A DNA stretch of 64,000 nucleotides, taken from the NCBI GenBank assembly GCA_023548195.1, contig JAJHZJ010000416.1, positions 2,440,396 through 2,504,395 on the forward strand, read 5' to 3'. Below are positions 19,851-31,119 of this stretch, piece by piece. Under the pieces are notes generated by a model. The model was not told where the DNA came from. It was given only the letters and a program-made list of their open reading frames with translations, and searched no databases. The first letter of the stretch is position 1; each line of letters opens with the position of its first letter. The stretch is from Bettongia penicillata ogilbyi (Eukaryota; Chordata; Mammalia; Diprotodontia; Potoroidae). A program made the translations under genes and the position numbers.

Positions 19851-20597
19851 CTTTCTAATTGATATTTGGGTCCCCACTCCATATTCCCATAACACATACA
19901 GCTAGGCATAGTGATTTGCATGCTAATCCTTGACTTTGCATCGTAGGTTGGATGGGTTCAAAGAAACAATTTCATTCTTTCCTGGCTCTTTGCCCAGTTT
20001 TTGAGGGATGTCTTTACCCCATGTTGCTCAAATAAGATTTTCCAGTTTTACTGGGAAGATGAAGTCTAATAAATTAGCTTTCTTATTGACCTGGACTCCA
20101 CAGTTAAAGCAAAGGAAAGAACTGAGGAAATGTCTGAATAATTTGGGCAAAGCAACAACCTAGCCTCTTTAATTTGCAACTTTGGAGTTACTGTGATGGT
20201 GGTATGGTGTGGCAAGCAGGGCTGTTCAATCATTGCTATTTGCCCCCCACCATATTACTGACTCATTCCCGGAATAGATTTCCCAGTATAAACATCCTTT
20301 CTTTGCTCTGGAAAGATACATCAAAAGGGATCTATAATTCTTTTTCTTTCCAGCTCTTAGGCCCTAGACAGTGACAGCGCTTTGGCAAATGCATTCCTTT
20401 TAAATCTCCCTTTCTCTTCCTCTCCTGGGATGGTGCTCCCTTTCAGGCACCTTTTCCCAACCTCAATATCAGAAAACAGACTTCTAATAGCAAATGCCTT
20501 TGTGGTTAACACTGTTTAAAAAGACTAAGTAAAGGTTTAAAACAAAGAAAGACTGATAGATTTTTCTCCTTGCCTAGTGGAAAAAAATCAGGTTTCT
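19851..20597. other. no recognised feature
   Basis: Unique-looking DNA between the simple repeat and the SINE cluster. Confidence 0.35.
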
Positions 20598-20599
20598 AT

Positions 20600-20812
20600 G
20601 TTGCTGTTTTTCAGTTGTGTCCAACTCTTTATAAGTCTCTCTTGGCAGATCCTAGAGTGGTTTGTCATTTCCTTGTGCAGTGAATTAAGACAAAAAAGAG
20701 GTTAAATGACTTGCCTAGGGTCATGTAGCAACTGAGGCAGAATTTGAACTCAAATCTGTTCTGACTTTAATATTAGTCCTCTATCCACTGAACCGTCTGA
20801 CTGCCTCCTTAG
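20600..20812 (-). mobile_element. MAR1-type SINE
   Basis: TTTCAGTTGTGTCCAACTCT, CAGAGTGGTTTG-like block, AAATGACTTGCCTAGGGTCA, then CTATCCACTGAACCGTCTGA. The full antisense order is kept. Confidence 0.85.
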
Positions 20813-21341
20813 GTTCCTATAAGGGAGACCTATACAGAATTACTCTTAGAAATTGTAGGCACTGGGGGTGTGGGGTTGGGGGGGCGAGTTTCAGCAATAC
20901 ATAATCTATTCTTGTCAGCCATCACCTAAATCCTAGACTCTTCACTCCTCCAGGCAGATTTCTCTGCCAGTGTTTCTGCTCTCTCAGTTGGGGTAATCAC
21001 TGACTTTCCTCAGACTCCTCCTTAGCAACTTGAGTCATTTCAGACTTTTTGTGCAGAGCTGGGTTCTTCCTTAAGTCTGGCTCCTCCCTGGCATTATTGC
21101 AATCTTTTTGTTCTGGAGCTACCTCATTGTCTTTGAAGGGTCACTCAAGGGACTTCTTCTTTCTTTGTGGAGAAATTACCATATACGGCCTGAATTTTTA
21201 GTCAAACACCTTCTCTTTATGTTTTGTGATTAGGTCTGGGCTTTTAGAGGGCAACTCTCTTACAGTTATTCAGAAATGGGGTCTACTTTGTTGTCTTCTC
21301 ACACTTCTTTCCTCTCCTTCCCCAGTACAAGGGAACTAGAA
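20813..21341. other. no recognised feature
   Basis: Unique-looking DNA with a G-rich patch at 20864-20886. Confidence 0.35.
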
Positions 21342-21690
21342 AGAGGCAGCTGTGGGGATACTGGTTAGAGAACGTATCCTGGAATTAGTGAGACCTAGAT
21401 TCAAGACCCACTCTGACACATTTTGGCTGTGTAACACTGGACAAGTCAGTTGGGCAGACAGCTTTCTAAGACTGAGTTGCAGTGAAGATGAACAGCTATT
21501 AGTAGAAGTTGCTCACTAGGGATTCCTATATTGAGGAAATCAGAAGTCTAGTAAAAAAAATGGGAGAGTAGACCAGAAACAGGTATAACCTGGTGGATGG
21601 GATCTAAGACTGTTCATTGATAGGCAGTTTGTCTATAGGTGGGGGTATCCCCACACCGAGGAAATCAGAGGTCCTTGAAGTAGGGTGCTC
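21342..21690 (+). mobile_element. THER-type SINE with partly repeated 3' segment
   Basis: The head GAGGCAGCTGTGGGGATACT GG and ACCTAGATTCAAGACCC B-box region are followed by CTAAGACTGAGTTGCAGTGA. A phrase ending GAGGAAATCAGA occurs twice (about 21533 and 21657) in similar context, so the 3' part appears duplicated. Confidence 0.6.
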
Positions 21691-21699
21691 AAATGATAG

Positions 21700-21870
21700 C
21701 TGGCATTTTGAAAAGTGAATCTATTCTGGAGTAAGGGGATCTGAGTTCAAACTCCATCTCTTAGAGTTACTATCTAGGTGAACTTGGACAATTTAGTTAG
21801 CCTATCTTGGCTTTAGTGTTCTCATCTATAAAATTAGGGGGTTGATCTAGAAGGTCTCTGAGGAATTTTC
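21700..21870 (+). mobile_element. MIR-type SINE
   Basis: GATCTGAGTTCAAACTCC, then GTTCTCATCTATAAAATTAG GG, then GATCTAGAAGGTCTCTGAGG. Confidence 0.7.
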
Positions 21871-21877
21871 TGGGGGA

Positions 21878-22125
21878 GCTCACTAGCACTTAGGTAACTC
21901 ATTGGATAGAATTCTGGGTCTGGAGTCAGAAAGACCTGAGTTCAAATTCAGCCAGCTGTGTTACCCTGGGCAAGTCACTTAACTTTTTGCCTCATTTTGC
22001 TCTACTGTAAAATGGGGATATAATAGTGCCTTCCTCCCAGGGTTGTTATGAGAGTCAAATGAAATAATATTTGTAAAGTGCTGAATCCAGTGCCTAGCTC
22101 ATAGTAAGTGCTATATAAATGCTTA
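21878..22125 (+). mobile_element. Mon1-type CORE-SINE, near full length
   Basis: ATTGGATAGAATTCTGGGTC, GACCTGAGTTCAAATTC (B box), CCTGGGCAAGTCACTTAACT, CCCAGGGTTGTTATGAGAG, then CATAGTAAGTGCTATATAAA. Confidence 0.88.
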
Positions 22126-22139
22126 TGTCTTTCTCTTCA

Positions 22140-22390
22140 TTCCCCTCCCCTTTCTATGATGCTATTTATATGGCATCTTTTGTTTACAAAATAATTCACA
22201 TATATTATCTCATTTACTCCTCTAAGCAATATTGGGGAGTACTTAATACAAATACTCTTACTTCCATGTTACAGATGAGGCAAATAAGGCTCAGAGACTT
22301 GATCAAGGTCACACAGTCAGTAAATGGCAGAAGACTTGAACCCAGGTCTTCTCATTTTAATTCTACTGTTGTTTTCTAGTGCACTACTGG
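22140..22390 (-). mobile_element. Mon1/MIR-type CORE-SINE
   Basis: TATTATCTCATTTACTCCTC, then TTACAGATGAGGCAAATAAG, AAGGTCACACAGTCAGTAAA and CTTGAACCCAGGTCTTCTCA, in antisense order. Confidence 0.85.
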
Positions 22391-22614
22391 TATAGATGAT
22401 TCCTTTCTGAATTCTTTTACTGTAGTTTTACAAGAGGAAGAAGGTCAAGGTGATCTTCAACTCTTTTTCTGGCTTCTAGAGTAAGTGGAATAAACACTTT
22501 AGAGTTGATCATTGAAAAGAATAAATTTTAATTAAAATTAAAAAAAAATTAGAGCACAATGAAAAAAAACAACCACAGTGGGTTTTGCCAGTCAACTTTA
22601 ATAGTCAAAATTTG

Positions 22615-22675
22615 TAGTTCACAGAATGCTAGGGCTAGAAAGGACTACCTTGGAGATTACCTAATATAACTGCAG
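22615..22675 (+). mobile_element. old SINE fragment
   Basis: ACAGAATGCTAGGGCTAGAA AGGAC is the start motif of an old amniote/mammal SINE; cut off by the next element. Confidence 0.4.
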
Positions 22676-22905
22676 GTTTTTTTGTTCAATTGTTTTCCAG
22701 TCATGCCCAACTCTTTATGACCCCATTTGGGGTTTTCTTGGCAAAGATGCTGGAGAGATTTGCTATTTCCTTCACTTCTTTTACAGATGAGAAAACTGAG
22801 GTAAATAGGGTTAAGTGACTTGTCCAGGGTCACACAGCTAGTAAGTGTCTGAAGTCAGATTTGAACTCAGGAAGATGAGTTTTCCTGATGGTAGGCCCAA
22901 TACTA
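22676..22905 (-). mobile_element. MAR1-type SINE
   Basis: Runs from the antisense 3' end (GACCCCATTTGGGGTTTTCT) through CAGGGTCACACAGCTAGTAA to ACTCAGGAAGATGAGT. Better preserved than most here. Confidence 0.88.
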
Positions 22906-23014
22906 GAGGAAACTGAGTCTAAGAGAAGGAGTAAAACTATTCTACCTATTCAAGGTATTCTATTCTAACTATTCAAGTTATATAGCTAAGTGGTGGCAGA
23001 ACCAGAGTTCTGAA

Positions 23015-23190
23015 TACCCTATAACTAGCTGTGTGATGTTGAACAGGTTAGGTCAACTCAACTCAAGAACTATTTATTTAAGTCTTTATTAAGGTCATCT
23101 TTCTGAGCCTCAACTTTCTTATCTATAAAAGGAGGAGACTGGATTAGATCATCCCCAAGATCCAATCCAGCTCCTCCATTCTATGATTCA
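23015..23190 (+). mobile_element. MIR-type SINE with an internal insertion
   Basis: CTAGCTGTGTGATGTTGAAC and, later, CTGAGCCTCAACTTTCTTAT then GACTGGATTAGATCATCCCC are MIR. Between them about 40 bp (CAACTCAAGAACTATTTATT) look like an L2-end fragment. Confidence 0.55.
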
Positions 23191-23317
23191 TTTTTAAATG
23201 GATATAGATTATATGTGTCTTTTGCATTGTGGCTCTCTTCGAGCACCAAGCCCTGGGACAACTCAGCAGAATGAAACTGCTTTCAACAGTCATTACACAT
23301 GATTTGGAAAAACTATT

Positions 23318-23535
23318 CAGCCAGTGGTGCAGTGGATAACACGTCAACCTGACTCTCATCCCAACCCAGATACTTAAAAACTGTAACTGTGAGCAAATCA
23401 CTTACTCTGAGTCTCAGTTTCTACATCTATAAATGGGGATAATAACTTTAGCAGTACCTCAAATGTATTTTTTGAGGAGGAAATAAAACATTGTAGGTGA
23501 AATACTTTATAAGCCTCCAAATGCTATACCATATA
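23318..23535 (+). mobile_element. Mon1-type CORE-SINE
   Basis: CAGTGGTGCAGTGGATAACA head, then GAGCAAATCACTTACTCTGA, then CATCTATAAATGGGGATAAT. Diverged. Confidence 0.75.
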
Positions 23536-23599
23536 AGTTGAGGTAGGCTTATTTTCCAAATAGGTATTTGCTGGGATAGGGTTTAAGTATGGAGGATGT

Positions 23600-24215
23600 T
23601 TTGCTTACAGCCAGGTTTTTTTTCCCTAAGACTCACCATGATCCAAATCTTTTCTTTACTGTTTCTTGTAACCCCACTAATTGAGATCACCCAAAATGTT
23701 ACCATGAGCTAAAGTCAGCATCAGTTAAAAATCCCATTTATATTCTATTTGAAAACACATGGTGCTCAAAAGTATGGGATTTTCATCGAACTTTCTCATC
23801 TGTTTGTCATTTAAAGTTCAGGCCATTTTCCATATTTCTATCAAATGCTGCCTCAGATGAAAGCCTGCCAAGTGATTGTACAAAATAACTTTCTGAAGTT
23901 ATAAATAATCTAATACTTGCTGAGGGTTGACCTCACTATACAATAATATACAAATTAATGACTGGAGCCCAGGGGTAAAGGGGACTCAATGATTGCCTTC
24001 TTAGGGTTGAGCTTCTGCTTATAATAATATATGTAGTCATTTCTCTTCATCCGCCTATTCATCTTGGCAACTTTTAGGAAGGTGGAATGTAGGAGAGGCA
24101 TTAGGGAACACAGCTGTCTGTAGAACTGCTGATTGGCCTAGGATCTAATCTTTGGGAGACCTGGAGCTGTTCTAGTGACTAGGCAAGGAGAGGGAGATAG
24201 CATCACCAACTGGTG
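23600..24215. other. unique AT-rich block, candidate noncoding element
   Basis: No transposon signature. AT-rich words (ATAATATACAAATTAATGAC near 23944) resemble homeodomain-rich noncoding DNA, but this is texture only. Confidence 0.2.
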
Positions 24216-24232
24216 TGGAAACAACCTGACAA

Positions 24233-24519
24233 GCCTGGTGTGATGGCATGTGCCCATCATTCCTGCCGGTAGCTGGCTGAGACTGGTGGATTGCTTGAGC
24301 TCAGGAGTTCAGAGCTGTAGAAGTAGGTTAACATGATTGGGTAATGACATTAAGTCCAGCAAAAAGAGAGTGAGTCCATAGGAATAGGTTACTAGGATGC
24401 TGAAGGAGTGGTAAACCAGCTCAGGTCAGAAGCAGCTTCCAAGCTAATCAGAAGTGAGATTGGATTCATAAGTGAACTCTGCGTTTCCAACTTTGAGGAG
24501 ATAGGGAAACCTAGTCTTC
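24233..24519 (+). pseudogene. 7SL (SRP) RNA retropseudogene, full length, diverged
   Basis: The sequence begins GCCTGGTGTGATGGCATGTG, equivalent to the 7SL 5' end, and continues through the Alu domain (GGTGGATTGCTTGAGCTCAG GAGTTC). It then follows the S domain in order: GATTGGGTAATGACATTAAG, AGGTTACTAGGATGCTGAAG, GTGGTAAACCAGCTCAGGTC, CTAATCAGAAGTGAGATTGG. It ends near GGGAAACCTAGTC, with an A-rich tail at 24520-24557. At about 287 bp it is close to the roughly 300 nt of functional 7SL RNA, so it is not an Alu/B1-like deleted SINE. Many substitutions break the conserved S-domain loops, so function is unlikely. Clear target duplications were not found. Confidence 0.8.
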
Positions 24520-24644
24520 AAGGAAAAAAAAAGAAAATTTAAAACAAAGGAAAAAACTCAGTCATATCCTAGGACTAGACATACTATCAGCACTGAAAAA
24601 GTCCACTCAATACCTAGATTCAATGCTTCTCTTATGCTACAGAA

Positions 24645-24800
24645 CACAAAACTCAAGGATTTTAGGAATTGTCTGGTTTAATCCTTACATTTTATAGATG
24701 AGAAAACAGACCCAGGGAGGAAGTCACTTTCTTAGGGTAGCACAGTTAATGACAGAGAAAAGTCTAGGTTCCAGGTTTCCTGAGTTCTGAGTCTCTTTGT
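24645..24800 (-). mobile_element. CORE-SINE fragment
   Basis: CATTTTATAGATGAGAAAAC, then AAGTCACTTTCTTAGGG, then AGGTTTCCTGAGTTCTGAGT. Confidence 0.6.
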
Positions 24801-24834
24801 ATTATGTCCTTGAGTGTCCTCTGAAAGGCAACAT

Positions 24835-25025
24835 AACAACAGTGCAAAGCACTGTGGGTTAGAGGTCAAGAGACTTGGATTGGATTGGATCCTGACTGCT
24901 GCTAGCTCTCTGTGTGATGGGAGAGGGGTCCACTTTGTCCAACCTCTTGGGACTCTACTTCTTACTTTTGTATAAGGGTTGGAGCAGAATGATGCCTAAG
25001 TTCCCTTCATGCTCTGACATTTTAC
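24835..25025 (+). mobile_element. MIR/THER-type SINE
   Basis: GCAAAGCACTGTGGGTTAGA head, GAGACTTGGATTGG, then a decayed 3' half ending GTTCCCTTCATGCTCTGACA. Confidence 0.6.
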
Positions 25026-25085
25026 AACTCTCTTAATTCTCCTTCACAGTTGCCTTTGATGTTGTATTTCATCTGTGTAAAAAAT

Positions 25086-25222
25086 GGGGGGGGGGGTAGG
25101 GAGGAGATTTGGGATAGCTGTTGGGTGCACACCCATAGGGTGGGTACAGTGAAGAGACCCAATACTATTTACTCAGGGACCTGCTTCCCACCCTCCCCCT
25201 CCGCCCTCCCCCCCCCCCCCCC
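25086..25222. repeat. poly-G and poly-C runs about 110 bp apart
   Basis: G11 at 25086-25096 and C15 at 25208-25222, the latter inside a C-rich stretch from about 25187. They are complementary, so the single strand could pair. No coding content between them. Confidence 0.9.
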
Positions 25223-26695
25223 GAATTGAGGCACCATGAAAAAAGGGAATGTCGGCCATTTGGCCTTGTGAATATACTTCCTGATGGCCATGTGTTTTGT
25301 TTATGGTCTTAGGTCAATAGGCAAAGTTGTCTGTGATGGTCAGGTTGCTTTACAATTTAGTCATGGTTTTACTTCTAAGTCTTCCAACAGAGCGAGGTGA
25401 TAGGCCACTCAGGTTCTTTGTCCTTCTGAAGCTCTTTGTGGACATTTGTCCCTTCTATTTCTTCTCCTATGCTTTGAAGGTGGAGTTTTTTCCTGAAATG
25501 TCAGCAATGAACATCGAAAGATTCTTTTTAAAAATCAGGTTTAAGACACCAAATAATTTACAGTGGGCAACATAGCCAGCTGTCACTTAAGTTCATTAAA
25601 ATAGGCCTCCCTGGAGGGCAGATGAACCTTCAAGTTCAAATAGTTTTTAATCTGAAAAGACACATTCCAGTTCTTTCCAGGAGACATATCCTAGTGGCCC
25701 ATTAGGTCAGTGGAAGAGAGTGATCACTAATCAAGTGTCAGATACCAGGGATGACATTTTGCATCATGGGGACCATCTTGGTCTCTGTAATTGGAGCTAA
25801 GGTCATGGATCATGCTTGGTTCCTTCTCACAGTGCTGATGAGAAAGCCAGCTTGGGCTTTGGAGGGTAGAGAGAGGTCACCAAGATGCCTGTAGCTACTT
25901 TCAACTATACCTCGTGGGTCCTTGAGGCTCAAGCACTGAAACGCCTATCTCAGACTGGAATGTAGAGGAAGGAGGGGTTGGGAATGGGGGATGTGGGGGT
26001 TAGGTTTCTAGGGAGGAATCAGGCTTCTGCTTGTAGAGGATGGTACTGAGCTAACACACAGGCAAGCAATGTTGATTGGGGGAAGTGCTGAACTGATGAG
26101 ATATTTACTATCTCCAGCCAAAATTCTTTCCTTCAAGCAGTGGTATCTGAGATTAATTGAATTGAAATGCCATTGCTTAAGATTCCATAACAAACAGTGC
26201 TCAGTAAAGCACCTTCTCCTCTCTTCCAACTCCCTCCATGTTCCTCCGACCCTTTCCTGTTCATAGTGTGCCTCAGGTATGGCCTTCATTGGGTTGGATT
26301 ATTTCACTGATCCACAGGAAACAATGACCACATAAACACTCCATAGTCTAGAGATGAGCACTGATGCATGCCCTGCAGCTGAGATTAAAATCTGTGCCAT
26401 AAATCTTTCCACAATACTGTATACAGTACACACAGTTACAGGCAACAAACTTGTGAACACAGGGCTGACACACAAAAAAATTCACATCTTGAAATTCCAT
26501 GTGATTAAGAGATTTGTTCTTATATTTGTGAGACACTAATCACAAATTAGGGGAATGGGATGAGACTGGTCATTAATACTCCCTTTCTTCCATTGAACAA
26601 ATTGGGATTGCATGGGAGTTTGGGAGTTTGGGGACTGTTGAGTCACTATTTGTAAACTATTCACAATAATAATTGATTTATAATAATAAAATAAC
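25223..26695. other. unique stretch, no recognised gene or repeat
   Basis: About 1.5 kb without recognised transposons. 26300-26560 is AT-rich with ATACTGTATACAGTACACAC and similar words. The 82-codon frame at 25327-25575 (hydrophobic start) has no recognised family. Confidence 0.35.
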
Positions 26696-26699
26696 TGAT

Positions 26700-26915
26700 C
26701 AACTTTACTTATGTACACCATCTCATTTTAGACTTAAAACTACCCTATATAGTTGGTAAAACAGGCATTCGTATTCCCATCTTACAGATGAAGAAACTGG
26801 AGCTCAGAGAGCTTAACTGTGCTGGGTGTGCCCAGGGCAACACAGTTAGTATGCGAATTTCACAGGATTCCTAACTTCAGGTCTAACCCTCCATCCATGA
26901 TGCTGTGCTGCCTCT
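26700..26915 (-). mobile_element. MIR-type SINE
   Basis: CATCTCATTTTAGACTTAAA, CATCTTACAGATGAAGAAAC and GCCCAGGGCAACACAGTTAG in antisense order, ending at CTGTGCTGCCTC. Confidence 0.75.
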
Positions 26916-26929
26916 TTGACATACAGACA

Positions 26930-27055
26930 GACAGGGTTAAGTGACTTACCTGAGCTCACATAGCTAGCTAGTGTTTGAGGCCAGGTTTGAACTGAGGAAG
27001 AAGAGTCTTCTTACATCCAGAAACTGGCATGCTATCCACTGTGCCACCCATCAGC
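26930..27055 (-). mobile_element. MAR1-type SINE fragment
   Basis: ACAGGGTTAAGTGACTTACC, TCACATAGCTAGCTAGTG and TATCCACTGTGCCACCCAT: antisense head half only. Confidence 0.8.
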
Positions 27056-27880
27056 CTCTTGCTTTAAGTAGGAAGTAATTAATGGTAATGTCATGGAATA
27101 CATTTAGAACCTTTCCGCCATGTCTCCTTCTTCATACTACTACCCTGAGGAGGCCCATAACAAATAATAACTGAATTATTGAACATCTCCATAATTTCTT
27201 GCTTGAAGATATCACAATGTTAGTTTTATAGGTCAGTATCCTTGCTTCTTAGCTGATGTTAAATTGATACTTCCATTGTAGTCAACCCTCAATTTTCTGT
27301 GGTAAACACATGGGGAAGAATTGAGAGCAAAGAAATAACATACATAATGGAAATCTATGGATTACATAAAAACATCATGACCAGCTAAGACTTTTTAACT
27401 TTTTTACCATCTTGACAAAAAACCAACCAACAAATAAAAAATCCAAACCAACCCACAGAACAGGAAGCCATAATGTTTGCCAGTCAGTGGGCACTGGGCA
27501 AACCCTTACAAAGGCACTTGAGTAGTTCCTAAAGACTTAACAAAGAGTGTGGTGATAATGAACACAAAAGCCTTTACCAGATGGACCCAATTTCACCACG
27601 GAAGGATTAGGGGCACTAGTACAGGTGATTGCAAGTAGTTATAGAGTCACCTTTTCTGGGGATTTTTGTGACAAAGACAGATGCCCATCTGCCTGGGAGG
27701 CTTTTAGTGTAGTTGAGTCTGGGCACAGGGGAATGGACTGAGTAACCTTTCAGAGGTCTCTGCATAGTTCCATGATTCTGTAAGTAATGAGTAGACAGAA
27801 AATTTCACTCAGTGTTTGGCCAGCCATCTGCTCTTTCCCGGAAACTGGCTGATAAAGGCCTTCTATGTGGGTAGAAGGTG
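27056..27880. other. no recognised feature
   Basis: Unique-looking DNA; nothing assigned. Confidence 0.35.
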
Positions 27881-28420
27881 AGCCGTAATTAATTATCTAT
27901 GGCATTGATGAAGTTCTTGTAGGATATTCCCTTGCTAATCCAGCACCATATCTACATCTCATCCACACCTCCCTCCCTGCCGTCCATGTTAATAGTCTAT
28001 TTATGAACTCAGCTCTGTAATTAAATGTTTCATTTGCAAAGAAAATGGTTCCTAGGAAAATCTGAGATGTGTTTATACAGGAGCATTAAGCCTTCTCAGA
28101 CATTACATAAGAGATTTGTTCATGTTGGCTCACGGCTCTTAGCTTTGCAGATAATCTAATGTATTATGTTTCCAGTGTATGTAGATAACTAAATTTAATA
28201 TTTTCAAAATGCCTGCATGCAGAAAAGCCCACGTTATTGTGGGCATAATTTAAATTATTTATGTTCCATAAGAATGGAAGGAAATCGGAATTACAGGAAC
28301 AGGATTCTAAAAACCTCTTAGGCATTGTTTGAGGCTGCAAATTAATCAGATTAAAGCCTCCATCATTTTTCAGACTTTCCTCTCTCCCTGATCTTTTGGT
28401 CTGGCACTGATTTTGTCAGC
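27881..28420. other. repeat-free AT-rich block, candidate conserved noncoding element
   Basis: No transposon signature over 540 bp. It contains clustered homeodomain-like words (CCGTAATTAATTATCTATGG; CTGTAATTAAATG; ATTAATCAGATTAAAG), TTCATTTGCAAAG near 28029, and AAGCCCACGTTATTGTGG. The texture is that of deeply conserved noncoding elements near developmental genes. Conservation was not tested. Confidence 0.35.
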
Positions 28421-28815
28421 ACACGGTTGTGCTTCCCCCATCAGGGCATTTCTCTGGAATTCAGATGATTGTCTTGGTAGAAGGTAACACCTGACTGACA
28501 CCTGAACTTGAGGTCATTGGAAAGGCTTGGGGCTCACTTTAGAGGTTTGTCTTTAGGATTCCTCTCCAGCTTTGTTCCATCTCAAAGGGGATGGAATCAT
28601 ATTGTATCTGAAGTTACCCACACCAAACCAGTAAGGAGGAAATAGGAGGACCACTGAACCTCTGGTGGTGGTGACAAAAGGAGAAGGGAGCATTTTTATG
28701 AACTGATTAGAAAATGGAGAACCAGTACTCAAGAGAAGTATACCATCTTTCCTAACTGAGATTTGCCATCAGATCATTTCTATTATCATCAGACTTGAAT
28801 TTGCCAACTTTCATC
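28421..28815. other. no recognised feature
   Basis: Unique-looking DNA; nothing assigned. Confidence 0.3.
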
Positions 28816-28819
28816 ATTA

Positions 28820-29071
28820 GACAGCTAGGTGGCACAGGGGACAGAGCACTGGACCTGGACTTGCTGACTTTAAATCTGACCCAGACACTTAATAGCTGGG
28901 TGACTTAACCCCTGCCTGCCTCAGTTTCCTCTTCTGTAAAATAAGGATAATAATAACACCTACTTTCCAGGGTTCTTATGAGAATCAAATGAGATAATAT
29001 CTATAAAGCACTTAACACAGTGCCTGCCACATAGTAGGCACTAAATTAAGACTCATTGATTGATTGATTAT
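28820..29071 (+). mobile_element. Mon1-type CORE-SINE, full length
   Basis: GACAGCTAGGTGGCACAGGG head, CACTGGACCTGGAC, CTGCCTCAGTTTCCTCTTCT, CAGGGTTCTTATGAGAATCA, CACATAGTAGGCACTAAATT, and an (ATTG)n terminal tail at 29056-29069. Confidence 0.9.
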
Positions 29072-29296
29072 AGGAGACATTCTTGCTAAAATTTGACATT
29101 CTCAGGATGTCTGAACTCCATTTGAAATGGAAGACTTTTCCTAATTAGAGATTGAATGGTTCTCTATTTGACTAGGTCTGCAGAATCTTGACTAAGGATA
29201 GGGACTAGGTCTATAATTTTATTGGCATAAGAACTTGGTGATGAAGATTCTCCTACTAATGACATCTGCCCATTCATGTGTGCCTGGCACCTACTT

Positions 29297-29445
29297 TGCA
29301 ACTTAGACTCTTAGGGAGTTGTCTAGAGCATTGAGAGGTTAAGGGACTTTCCCAAGGGCACACAGCCAGGTTGAGTCAGAGACTTGAACCCAGGTCTTTC
29401 TTGCTTCAAGGCCAGCTCTCTGTCTGCGATATTATGCTGCCTTTC
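29297..29445 (-). mobile_element. THER/MIR-type SINE
   Basis: GTTGTCTAGAGCATTGAGAG GTTAAGGGACTTTCCC, then CACACAGCCAGG and GACTTGAACCCAGGTCTTTC, ending GCTGCCTTTC. Confidence 0.75.
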
Positions 29446-31119
29446 AGCATGTTAATTTGTTACAAATAGGACTAAAAAATGTTAATGTAATTTGCCAGGA
29501 TTTGTCTCCATGATACACATATAAAAGACTAGCATTTTCAGGTTCCTGAAATACCAAACAGCCACAGAAACTTGGGTGCATTAAATGGTCCAGCCCCCTC
29601 CAAATTGGCCACTCTAAGAGAGATACAGGCTATGTGTGCCTTGTGGTGAGAGAGGGAGAGGAAACTCAGGCAGTTATGGTCAATGATTCTTGGGGGAATG
29701 GATCTCTTCTCCAATGACTCATGAGTAATGAAGTTCGACAGCAGACTTCTTGGTGCCCAGAACCCGTCCACACCCAGACTTGATTTACATGGGAACCTTT
29801 TCTCAGCTCTGGCATTCAGAAAGGGAAATAGCAAATTTTGGGTGTTTGCTTATTTCCTTCAGTAATTTAGGTTGGGAGGAGGAAAGACTGATTAATTACA
29901 CAGCACTGACTCATTAAAATACAAATTCCCTTTGAAATTGGAATCAGGAAATGGATGGTCATTAGGCAAGCTTGGTGGGATGTTGGGTGGTCTCCAGTAC
30001 TCATCCCGTAAGAGGCAGTTGGAAAAAGCATTTGCTCTAAGCTATACCCTTTGGCTGAGTTGAATCAAACTTAGGGTTAGACTTGTGGAGCTGTGGTGAA
30101 AACAGGACTCGGTGAAAAGTGTGGCTGCTGAAGGAGCCCACACAAGGGACCCTGAGACTAGGAATGGTTTGCCCATTTCCTGTCCCTCTGTTTCTCCCGG
30201 GGGCCTTACTGGATAAATACTACCTTGTCCTGTGTGCCAAACCAATCTCTGCGATCTCACCCCAGGTCACCTGAAAAGCAATAGCTGGCTTAGTGCCCCA
30301 TAGCCGTCAGTGCTTTCTCTTCAGGAAGATATAGCCATCCAAGAAAAGCGCCTGGCAGATTGAATATATGCTACTCTCAGTAACGAAATTAGGCTATGAC
30401 TTTTACTTAGGAGAGTCTAGAGGACTGGGAAAACCAGTTCAGTGAAGACAGAAAAACCGTTTTTTGCCTCATTTTACTCTTGGTTTAAAAAAAAAAATCA
30501 GCTCACACTAAATAGCAGTGCTTTTGAATGCTGATTTGGGCTGTTAAAGTGACCTTATCACTCAAGAATGCCCATTCTCAATGACTTTGTACCTTGATTT
30601 CCCCTCCCTTCTTGTCTACTTCTTCATAAGGTCTGAGAATCTGCTCTGTAGGGGAGAGGTAGCTGGGAATAGCTTGTGTTTATATAAAGCTTTATGGCCT
30701 ACACAGGAATTTCTTTGCATCCCTTTGGCATGGGTCCATTTCCACAGTTCAGTTGGTCAGTGATGTCACTAATGTCCAGATTACTTCCAATAGTATTGTT
30801 TACAACCCATCCATTTCTCCTCATCCTGTGAAATTCTTGTCTTGTACTCTCCTACAGCCCTTCCTTGAAAGCTCTACTCATTATGCTGAAGACTTTCATA
30901 TAGGTCTTTTGTCATACATACATTTTGTGGGTACCACTAAAAGCACTTGTGCTATCTATCTCTCATCTCTCACTCCCAGTATATGACTGACCCACTGCAT
31001 TTTCTGAGCATGCATTTCTTTAATACTATCCCTCACAAGTACTTCTGATGCATGGAAATACGGTGTAGTCTGCTTTCTCTGAGCATGTGCCATTTGTTAC
31101 CCTTTGGAAAGCCTAGTGA
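29446..31119. other. long unique stretch, no recognised gene or repeat
   Basis: About 1.7 kb. 29860-29990 is AT-rich (GACTGATTAATTACACAGCA) and could be a small noncoding element. Frames up to 98 codons (29834-29538 minus) have no known motif. Confidence 0.35.

Noticed and set aside
28820..28900. tRNA-like head of SINEs as possible tRNA genes
   Set aside because: Diverged A and B boxes, no foldable anticodon arm seen, and the sequence continues into SINE bodies in every case.
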